Shown piece by piece: positions 1-5,177 of a stretch of 6,383 bases of DNA; position 1 is the first letter of the stretch, and each line of letters opens with the position of its first letter. A program made the position numbers and the translations under genes. The stretch is from CAYTRP01 sp964625145 (GTDB lineage: Bacteria; Sumerlaeota; Sumerlaeia; SLMS01; JAHLLQ01), in NCBI GenBank assembly GCA_964625145.1, contig CAZVAQ010000182.1, positions 1 through 6,383 on the forward strand. The letters are read 5' to 3'. The notes beneath the pieces were generated by a model, which saw only the letters and a list, made by a program, of their open reading frames with translations, searched no databases and was not told the DNA's origin.

Positions 1-804
1 CTTCTTCGGCTCATCGGTCACCATTGGCCATGTCTTTCCATCCCATGGCGGCGCGGCAAAGGGAGGCGATGGCGCGGCGTCGGTGCTGGTCGTCATGACT
101 GAATCGTCCATCAACTCGTCGTCGCTCTGATGAAACCGCGGATCGGAAAGGTTGTTGGCCTTCTTGACCGCGAGGAGCGCCTTGAGATTGTCGAGGCCGA
201 TGCGGCGCCACGCGCCTTGCTCGCCGGCCAGCAGCAGCAGCACGCGGCACGTGTGGTCCAGCACCTCCATGCGGTAGTACGCGTCGAACGGGTCCGCGCC
301 AAAGGTCACCGCGCCGTGATTGGCCAGCAGGAAGGCGTTGTGCGTGCGGATCCATGGGTCCAGACCGCGTGCGAATTCCCACGTGCCGGTGGGGCGGTAG
401 GGGACCATGGGGATTTCGCCGAGGACGAGTTCGAATTCCTCCAGCACTCCCTTCGGCATCGGAATGCCCGCGGCGGCAAAGGCGGTGGCGTGCGGCGGAT
501 GGACGTGGTAGACCGCGCGGATGTCGGGGCGTTGCCGGTATGCGTTCAGGTGCAGACGGATCTCGGTCGTCGTGCGGCGCGTGGAGCCCAGCGGTTGGTG
601 GGGGAGAGGGTTGCCCTCCATGCCGATCACCAGCAGGTCATGGCGCTGCATGAAGCCTTTGCTGACCATGGTGGGCGTGGCGAGGATGGTGTCGGCGTCG
701 AGCCGGTAGGAGAAGTTGCCGTCATTTCCCGCCACCCATCCGCGCTGCCAGGCGCGGCGGCCGATCTCCAGCAGGGCGTCGGGGAGGTCGTAGGAGAGAG
801 TCAT
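1..804 (-). CDS. Class II aldolase/adducin family protein (FucA-like), 3' end beyond window
   Basis: The frame is open for 268 codons from ATG at 804 and leaves the window at position 1 without a stop. It matches the zinc-dependent class II aldolases (L-fuculose-, L-rhamnulose- or L-ribulose-phosphate type), cytoplasmic enzymes of sugar catabolism. Visible are G26-N-D-G-N30 (phosphate-loop type), T45-P and S48-K-G50, the catalytic acid E81 in T-T-T-E-I-R-L-H, the zinc ligands H100 and H102 in Y-H-V-H-P-P-H, and H163 in A-N-H-G. The E81/H100/H102/H163 spacing equals that recalled for E. coli FucA (E73/H92/H94/H155). The domain ends near residue 215. Beyond it lies a tail rich in D, S, T, P and A that most family members lack. 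No good Shine-Dalgarno precedes the ATG, but no better start is seen. The substrate cannot be told from sequence; epimerase or dehydratase-like relatives are possible. Confidence 0.93.
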   Translation of the reverse strand, partial: MTLSYDLPDALLEIGRRAWQRGWVAGNDGNFSYRLDADTILATPTMVSKGFMQRHDLLVIGMEGNPLPHQPLGSTRRTTTEIRLHLNAYRQRPDIRAVYHVHPPHATAFAAAGIPMPKGVLEEFELVLGEIPMVPYRPTGTWEFARGLDPWIRTHNAFLLANHGAVTFGADPFDAYYRMEVLDHTCRVLLLLAGEQGAWRRIGLDNLKALLAVKKANNLSDPRFHQSDDELMDDSVMTTSTDAAPSPPFAAPPWDGKTWPMVTDEPKK

Positions 805-841
805 GGGTTCCGACTTTCAGGTGGCAGGAAGGGGGGGCTCC

Positions 842-1012
842 CCGGGGTCTTGATTCTGATTACTCTTGTCATCGGGGGGTGGAGTGGCGCTCTCTTCTGT
901 TCGTCCGTCATTGGCGGAGTTTTGTCCAGTGCCGCAAGTCGGCTCGATAGGGTTCGCCCCGCTGGACACCTTTTCAAGAGCCCCGGCGCAGTCTACCGGG
1001 GCTCTTTCTTTC
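842..1012 (+). ncRNA. Candidate structured RNA in the spacer between aldolase and GHL10 genes
   Basis: This non-coding spacer holds nested pairings. Segment 923-929 (TGTCCAG) pairs exactly with 962-968 (CTGGACA). Inside are GCCG/CGGC (931-934 with 940-943, loop CAAGT) and GGG/CCC (950-952 with 957-959, loop TTCG), giving a three-way junction. Just downstream is the 11-bp hairpin at 976-1006 with a U-rich plus-strand tail, as expected for a small RNA with an intrinsic terminator. Segment 842-852 can also pair with 975-986 (one bulged base at 980), competing with that hairpin. The strand is uncertain: read on minus, the same region is the 5' leader of the aldolase gene. I find no SRP, tmRNA, 6S or known riboswitch consensus, and no convincing promoter. 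GC-rich DNA gives chance pairings, so this is only a candidate. Confidence 0.3.
976..1012 (+). terminator. Intrinsic terminator-like hairpin
   Basis: A perfect 11-bp inverted repeat, AAGAGCCCCGG (976-986) and CCGGGGCTCTT (996-1006), encloses a 9-nt loop. On the plus strand it runs into TTTCTTTCC, a usable U-tract. On the minus strand the hairpin begins about 20 nt after the GHL10 stop codon, where a terminator for that gene would sit, but there it is followed by GAAAAGG with no U-tract. It may stop minus-strand transcripts weakly, act in both directions, or end a short plus-strand RNA. Confidence 0.55.
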
Positions 1013-1026
1013 CATCTCGTGTCTCG

Positions 1027-2484
1027 CTACTTCCCAAAATTCCGGCGCACGGCGCGGCCGGCGACTACTTCCACTGCATGGCGCGCGCCGTTCACTTCCA
1101 CGGTGTTCTTGCCCGGATGCGCGCGCATGAAGGCGTAGAAGCCCGTGCCGTCGGTCAGCGTCGTCTCCGTGCCGTTCAGCGTCACGACCGCGCCATCGAC
1201 CCACTGGCCGTCCGCGTCCACCACCTGACCGATGACGGCGCCGGTGGTGGGGTTGGACTTCCAGGGGCGGGGCGGCGTGGGGACCTGGTTTGCAAAGACC
1301 GTCGCGCGCAGTGCGCCGATCAACTGGTCGTTGGGTTCGCCGCGGCGGACCAGACTGCCGTACGACCAGATGTTCACGCCGTCCGCTCCCTTGTCCATTG
1401 CTTCCTGGATCTGCGCGATGTTCTGCGCGAGTGTGTTGCGGCCGATGGAGGGCCCGATCACCGCGTGGCGGTCGCTGCGATGGCGCAGCGCCAGGTCGGT
1501 CCAATCGCTGTAGCGCAATGGCTGCTCGCTGGCGTTCGTGTAGTTCATGATCACGTTCATGTCCAGGTAGCCGCGCTCCATGAAGTTCGGCCAATCCTGC
1601 TGCGCCTTCAGCAATGGCGAGGTTGTTTGCCACGTCCAGGGATCGACCTCGAGCGACCAGTTCAGCGTCGCCGCGCTGACGATGCAGTCGGGGTTCACTT
1701 CCATGACTTCGGCGGTCACGCGGCGCACGACGTCCATCACCTGCTGGCGGCGCCATGCGTTCCACATCGGATCGGTGGCCGTGGGTGCGCCGTCAAATCC
1801 CGTGCGCGCGCGAAACCGCGCCAGGCTCACCGGGTTGTGCCCCCAATCGGTTTCGTACTCGGGATAGCGCACATAGTCGTGATGAATCCCGTCGATGTCG
1901 TATCGTTCGGCGATGTCGCGGAACACCCGCGCGGTCCAATCCTGTGTCATGGGATGTCCGGGGTCGGCGAACATGGTGCCGTCGGCGTTGTTCTCGCCGG
2001 CGGCGTTGAGCATGATCGTCTCGGGGTGCACGTCGAACAGGTGCCCCTCCGGAAAATCCCCAAGGCTCTGTCGCCACAGCCGCATCGTCACGAGCCAGGC
2101 GTGCACCTCGATGCGCTGCTTGCCGTCCGATGTGTCATGGCACTTGTCGATCAGGTACTGCAGCGGGTCCCAACCTTCCGGCCCCTGGATGTTTGACGCC
2201 AGCGGCTCGATGCCGTTGAGGTAATAGGCATCGCCCACCTTGCGCACTTCCGGGAAGATGGCGTTGAGGTTCGCGCGGCGCGCCGTCTCGACGACCAGGT
2301 CGCATTCCTCCGGCGACAACATGCCCGACCCCCACGTGGCGATCCACACACCGCGCAGGAACGGCCGGTCCGGATCGCCCGTGTCGATGCGGATGGCCGG
2401 CTGGGCGTTGGTTGCCGTGGGCGTAGAAGTGAACAAGGCGGCCAGGCACAGGCCCAGCAATGTGGTGACGGCGCGCTTCATCAT
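1027..2484 (-). CDS. Secreted GHL10-family glycoside hydrolase-like protein with C-terminal regulatory-like beta domain
   Basis: This 485-aa protein has a Sec signal peptide (basic K3-R4, hydrophobic core about 6-20, likely cleavage after A-T-N-A27). Residues about 40-400 match the GHL10 (YngK/DUF187) TIM-barrel family: F42-L-R-G-V-W start, I76-F-P-E-V-R81 with Y87-Y-L-N, D106-P-L, E127-V-H-A-W130, and the signature D196-I-D-G-I-H-H-D-Y-V-R-Y-P208, with further strands at N310-V-I-M-N-Y and G369-V-N-I-W-S-Y. Acidic residues D196, D198 and D203 are candidate active-site positions. Residues about 411-485 resemble a carboxypeptidase-regulatory-like beta-sandwich (G-x-V-x-D-A-D-G, then T-D-G-T-G-F-Y). 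It should act on a glycan in the periplasm or outside the cell, substrate unknown. ATG at 2484 is chosen because it starts the signal peptide; the frame stays open far upstream only as antisense to the permease gene. The ribosome-binding site is weak. Confidence 0.93.
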   Translation of the reverse strand: MMKRAVTTLLGLCLAALFTSTPTATNAQPAIRIDTGDPDRPFLRGVWIATWGSGMLSPEECDLVVETARRANLNAIFPEVRKVGDAYYLNGIEPLASNIQGPEGWDPLQYLIDKCHDTSDGKQRIEVHAWLVTMRLWRQSLGDFPEGHLFDVHPETIMLNAAGENNADGTMFADPGHPMTQDWTARVFRDIAERYDIDGIHHDYVRYPEYETDWGHNPVSLARFRARTGFDGAPTATDPMWNAWRRQQVMDVVRRVTAEVMEVNPDCIVSAATLNWSLEVDPWTWQTTSPLLKAQQDWPNFMERGYLDMNVIMNYTNASEQPLRYSDWTDLALRHRSDRHAVIGPSIGRNTLAQNIAQIQEAMDKGADGVNIWSYGSLVRRGEPNDQLIGALRATVFANQVPTPPRPWKSNPTTGAVIGQVVDADGQWVDGAVVTLNGTETTLTDGTGFYAFMRAHPGKNTVEVNGARHAVEVVAGRAVRRNFGK

Positions 2485-2673
2485 GGACGGAAGCCCCCAG
2501 CTTGTGAAATGTGGACACACGATGCCCGGAATCTGGCACCACCACCAACGGGGGGCAATGGAGTTCCGTGCCGTCGCCACGGCGGTGCGGGAATCCCGTC
2601 CTTGACCCGAAAGGGCGTGGGTGCCTGCCATGGCGGGCTGCCAACCCTTTAGCCACAGGATATCCGCCACCCC
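2485..2673. promoter_or_regulatory. Divergent intergenic region (GHL10 gene and permease operon)
   Basis: These 189 bases separate two genes transcribed away from each other, so promoters for both should lie here. A TTGACC (2602-2607) could serve as a plus-strand -35 box, but nothing like TATAAT stands 16-18 bases downstream, so I do not call a promoter. AGGA at 2657-2660 is the only Shine-Dalgarno-like run before GTG 2674, and its 13-nt spacing is long. The rightmost third carries the palindrome listed separately. Confidence 0.5.
2610..2650. repeat. Long imperfect inverted repeat (41-nt hairpin)
   Basis: Arms pair in three blocks: AAAGGG (2610-2615) with CCCTTT (2645-2650), TGG (2618-2620) with CCA (2641-2643), and GCCTGC (2623-2628) with GCGGGC (2633-2638, one G-T wobble), around a CATG loop. 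Small mismatched bulges (CG facing A, GT facing TG) separate the blocks. It ends 23 bases before the permease GTG and has no U-tract, so it is not a simple terminator. It could be a leader hairpin of the operon, an operator-like site, or a dispersed REP-type palindrome. The near-symmetry is directly visible; any role is inference. Confidence 0.55.
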
Positions 2674-3624
2674 GTGAGCTCCGCGAGCCTGCAAGCCGCC
2701 ACCGAAGTCCCCGCAATGCCACGCAAGTCTTGGCGCCAGCATTACCCGGCCGTCGCGCGGTTCATGCGGAGCACCGTCAGCATCGTCGCGCTCGTGCTCC
2801 TGCTCCTGATCATCCTGGCCACCACCTTCGGACCCCTCATCTGGACAAAGAGCCCCATCGAAGGCGACCTGTCGCTGTTGGGTGATCCACAGCCCCCCTC
2901 CTGGGCTCATCCGGCGGGGGTCGACAACGGCGGGCGCGACATGCTCGCGCGCCTTCTCCTCGGTGCCCGCATCAGCCTGGCGGTCGGCTTCGTCTCCATG
3001 ATGATCAACATGGTGATCGGCGTCGGTATTGGCACCATCGCCGGCTGGGTCGGCGGATGGGTGGATGTGATCCTCATGCGCATTGTTGATGCCCTGTATT
3101 CGATTCCACTCCTGCTGGTGGTCATCATCCTGCAGTTGTTTCTCAAGCCGGTGTTGGAATCCGTCCTGCCCGCGGACATGCCGATGATCCTGACGCCGGA
3201 GCTGATCAGCATCTACATCGCGTTGGGGCTGACGAATTGGCTGACGATGGCGCGCCTGGCGCGCAGCGAGGTCATCAACCAATCGCAGCGCGACTACGTC
3301 TCGGCCTGCCATGCGCTCGGCATCGGCCAGGTGCGCATCCTCCTGCGCCATGTGCTGCCGAATTGCGCGCCGCCGCTGCTGGTCGCCGCGACGCTCGCCA
3401 TCCCGGAGGCCATCTTCATCGAGGCGTTCCTCGCCTTCATCGGCCTTGGCGTCTCCCATCCCGTGGCGTCGTGGGGGTCGCTGGCCAATGATGGCGTGCG
3501 CTTCCTGTCCAGCGATCCATACCTGTTGCTCTTCCCTGCCCTTGCCATCAGCATAACGATGTTGTCCTTCAATCTGTTCGGCGATGGCCTGCGGGATGCC
3601 TTGGATCCCTCCGGCCGCCGCTGA
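2674..3624 (+). CDS. DppC/OppC-type ABC transporter permease
   Basis: This 316-aa inner-membrane subunit belongs to the peptide/opine/nickel (DppC/OppC) permease family, which with a DppB-type partner, ATPases and a binding protein imports oligopeptides or similar solutes. The first membrane segment is about 34-56 (OppC N-terminal type), followed by the family motif G82-V-D-N-G-G-R-D-M-L-A-R with A98-R-I-S-L. More membrane segments lie at about 100-124, 133-157, 176-192, 236-258 and 284-303. The EAA-loop that docks the ATPase is clear at D207-Y-V-S-A-C-H-A-L-G-(9 residues)-H226-V-L-P-N230, with E-A-A replaced by S-A-C. GTG 2674 is the longest start; ATG 2716 (residue 15) is equally plausible, since neither has a good ribosome-binding site. 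It leads the operon, with the next gene 8 nt downstream. No DppB, ATPase or binding-protein gene is adjacent. Confidence 0.92.
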   Translation: MSSASLQAATEVPAMPRKSWRQHYPAVARFMRSTVSIVALVLLLLIILATTFGPLIWTKSPIEGDLSLLGDPQPPSWAHPAGVDNGGRDMLARLLLGARISLAVGFVSMMINMVIGVGIGTIAGWVGGWVDVILMRIVDALYSIPLLLVVIILQLFLKPVLESVLPADMPMILTPELISIYIALGLTNWLTMARLARSEVINQSQRDYVSACHALGIGQVRILLRHVLPNCAPPLLVAATLAIPEAIFIEAFLAFIGLGVSHPVASWGSLANDGVRFLSSDPYLLLFPALAISITMLSFNLFGDGLRDALDPSGRR

Positions 3625-3632
3625 AGGCGAAC

Positions 3633-4373
3633 ATGACGAATGCACCCCGCAGCCGCAAGTCCCCCACCTGGCGGAAGATCAAGTTCACGATCCTCCGCCG
3701 CGCCGTCGCGCCACTGCTCATTGTCTTTGTGAAGCTCCTCATGAGCACCTGGCGCGTGCGCGTGCAGGGCGATCAGTGCTGGGACGAATGGAAGCGCGGC
3801 GACCGGCGCTGCGCCGTCGCGCTCTTCCATGGCTCCTTCTTCTGCGCCATCAGCGCGTTCCACCATCTGCCGCGCCATCGCCGTTCGCGCATGGTCAACA
3901 TGGTCAGCCCCAGCCAGGACGGCCGCCTGCTCGCCGACATCATGGCCGCCTTCGGCATGTACTCCGTCGCCGGCAGCCCCCGCAGCCGCGGCGCGGCGGG
4001 ATTGTTGGAGCTGATCGACGAGACGAAGAATGGCGGCGTCGCCGTCTTTGCCGTCGATGGTCCTCGCGGCCCACGCGGCGTTCCGCGCGAAGGCGTCCTG
4101 GCCCTCGCAAAGGCCACCGACGCGCGCATCTACTCGTTCATGACCCATGGCTCTCCCGCCATCCGCTTCAAGTCCTGGGACCGCGCGGAGTTGCCGCTCC
4201 CCTTCGCGCGCGTCGACATCGCCATTGAATGCGTCTTTGATCTGCGCGAACAACCGCTGCCGGACGATGCGCTCGCCCAATTGCAGGAGCACATGCTCGC
4301 AACCATGGAACGGCTCGGCGCGGATACCGGCGGCATCACGAGACTCACGCCCGCGAAAGGCGACACATGCTGA
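3633..4373 (+). CDS. DUF374 lysophospholipid acyltransferase-like protein
   Basis: This 246-aa protein fits the DUF374 branch of the LPLAT superfamily, membrane-associated enzymes thought to move acyl chains onto lipid or lipid A-type acceptors; few are characterised. Features in order are a basic N-terminus, a hydrophobic anchor about 25-38, the catalytic-type block A63-L-F-H66-G-S, the S92-P-S-Q-D-G-R-L-L-A block followed by F107-G-M and G114-S-P-R-S-R-G, and the diagnostic A140-V-D-G-P-R-G-P147 with G154-V-L-A-L-A. H66 is the likely catalytic base. Length is normal for the family. ATG 3633 has AAGG five bases upstream, a good ribosome-binding site. Its stop overlaps the rsmD start by 7 nt, implying translational coupling. 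In many Gram-negatives this family sits near lipid A/Kdo genes; none is seen here. Confidence 0.9.
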   Translation: MTNAPRSRKSPTWRKIKFTILRRAVAPLLIVFVKLLMSTWRVRVQGDQCWDEWKRGDRRCAVALFHGSFFCAISAFHHLPRHRRSRMVNMVSPSQDGRLLADIMAAFGMYSVAGSPRSRGAAGLLELIDETKNGGVAVFAVDGPRGPRGVPREGVLALAKATDARIYSFMTHGSPAIRFKSWDRAELPLPFARVDIAIECVFDLREQPLPDDALAQLQEHMLATMERLGADTGGITRLTPAKGDTC

Positions 4374-4912
4374 GGATCATCGGTGGTGAGAAGCGCGGCG
4401 CGCGACTGTTCACACCGGAGGGATTGGACACCCGCCCCCTGCGCGACCGCGTGCGCGAGGCGCTCTTCAACATCCTGCAGGGCCGCCTGACGGGCCGCCG
4501 CGTGCTCGACCTGTTTGCCGGCACCGGCGCTGTCGGGCTCGAAGCCCTAAGCCGCGGCGCCGCCAGCGCCCTCTTCATCGAAGCCGACGACCGCGCCGCC
4601 CGCATCGTCGCGCGCAACATCGCCAAGCTCGGTTACGGCGACCGCGCGCAGCTCGTCACCGGCAAGGCGCCCGAATGCCTGCGCACAGCCGTTCCTCCAC
4701 CCGGCGGATTCGATCTCGTGTTCCTCATGCCGCCCTATCATTCCGGCCTCGGCCAGATGGCGCTCGAGGAGATCGGCCATCTCCTGTCCCCCGATGCCAT
4801 CGCGGTCCTCGAGATTCACAAGGACGAAGAGACAGCCCCGACATCGGGTTGGGCCGTCGAAGACGAGCGTCGATACGGAGTGACCAAGGTGGTGTTCCTG
4901 GCCAGGTCATAG
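4367..4912 (+). CDS. rsmD: 16S rRNA (guanine-N2)-methyltransferase RsmD homologue with altered catalytic motif
   Basis: This 181-aa protein aligns over its whole length with RsmD, which uses S-adenosylmethionine to methylate G966 (E. coli numbering) of 16S rRNA. Visible are R3-I-I-G-G with R10-G-A-R-L, the R23-P-L-R-D-R-V-R-E-A-L-F-N segment (usually R-P-T), the SAM-binding loop D48-L-F-A-G-T-G-A-V-G-L-E-A-L-S-R-G, the acidic ribose contact E72, R83-N, and L150-type strand residues V147-L-E-I. The catalytic motif IV, normally D-P-P-Y/F, reads F119-L-M121-P-P-Y124. The Asp that would contact the target amine is Met, encoded by ATG. The rest of the fold is intact and no frameshift is seen. ATG 4367 lies inside the previous gene's end and has AAAGG six bases upstream. 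E. coli RsmD is slightly longer (198 aa). Identity is sure; activity is in doubt. Confidence 0.94.
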   Translation: MLRIIGGEKRGARLFTPEGLDTRPLRDRVREALFNILQGRLTGRRVLDLFAGTGAVGLEALSRGAASALFIEADDRAARIVARNIAKLGYGDRAQLVTGKAPECLRTAVPPPGGFDLVFLMPPYHSGLGQMALEEIGHLLSPDAIAVLEIHKDEETAPTSGWAVEDERRYGVTKVVFLARS

Positions 4913-4922
4913 CATTCGGGCG

Positions 4923-4955
4923 CGCAGGCGGACGTGCATTGCGCCTGCGGCGTTT
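4923..4955 (+). terminator. Possible terminator of the permease-acyltransferase-rsmD operon
   Basis: A perfect 8-bp inverted repeat, CGCAGGCG (4923-4930) and CGCCTGCG (4942-4949), with an 11-nt loop starts 10 bases after the rsmD stop and is followed by GCGTTTCGC. Position and stem suit an operon terminator. The U-tract is only three bases, so efficiency is doubtful. Confidence 0.45.
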
Positions 4956-5065
4956 CGCAGATTGTTGATTCCGTGTCACCCAAGGCCATGCACACCACAG
5001 CGCACGGGCTTGTGCAATGCCCCTCAACCAACCTGTCACCCAGCCCGCTAGGGCGGCATTCGAGT

Positions 5066-5100
5066 AACCCCCGGTGGAGGCGAAGCCGGAACCGGGGGTT
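5066..5100. repeat. REP-like palindrome with nested hairpin
   Basis: A perfect 10-bp inverted repeat, AACCCCCGGT (5066-5075) and ACCGGGGGTT (5091-5100), encloses a second small stem GGC-GAA-GCC (5079-5087). There is no U-tract on either strand, so it is a poor intrinsic terminator, though it lies about 80 bases past the stop of the minus-strand gene and could protect or end its mRNA. The compact form and position between convergent genes resemble dispersed REP-type elements. Copy number cannot be judged from one window. Confidence 0.6.
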
Positions 5101-5177
5101 CTGGCTGGCAGGCTGGCGGGGCCAATGGCATCTCGCAATGTGCCACATGCCCGATCCCACCCCGCCCTCCACCCTCA

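Larger units (their letters stand above)
4913..5177. other. Convergent intergenic spacer rich in short palindromes
   Basis: These 265 bases lie between the ends of rsmD and the minus-strand thioredoxin-fold gene. No convincing gene is present. Besides the two hairpins listed separately, there is GCAC/GTGC (5002-5005 with 5012-5015), GCCC-GCTA-GGGC (5043-5054), TGGCA/TGCCA (5126-5130 with 5141-5145) and a direct repeat TGTCACCCA (4974-4982 and 5034-5042). So many small symmetries in one short spacer suggest a landing site for dispersed non-coding repeats, which is inference. Confidence 0.5.

Noticed and set aside
923..968. A tRNA or tmRNA 3' half, suggested by GGGTTCG near a closing stem.
   Set aside because: There is no acceptor stem, no anticodon arm and no proper T-arm spacing. 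The TTCG is the loop of a 3-bp stem, not a 7-nt T-loop.
842..1012. SRP RNA or a known riboswitch.
   Set aside because: The SRP core (GGAAGG/AGCA) and the consensus boxes I know for TPP, cobalamin, SAM, glycine and c-di-GMP riboswitches are not present on either strand.
130..2196. A 688-codon open frame on the plus strand across the aldolase and GHL10 genes.
   Set aside because: It is antisense to two well-recognised proteins and crosses their spacer. Its translation is compositionally odd (rich in R, H, V, A) and shows no domain. Codon bias in GC-rich DNA keeps such frames open.
2602..2630. A sigma-70 promoter using TTGACC.
   Set aside because: No recognisable -10 hexamer occurs at suitable spacing, and the element overlaps the long palindrome.
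2485..3645. Upstream extension of the GHL10 reading frame, giving an 872-residue protein.
   Set aside because: The added part is antisense to the permease gene and low-complexity. The signal peptide at ATG 2484 fixes the real start.
4974..5042. The TGTCACCCA direct repeat as a mobile-element target duplication.
   Set aside because: Only 51 bases lie between the copies, with no terminal inverted repeats or coding content. Chance is sufficient.
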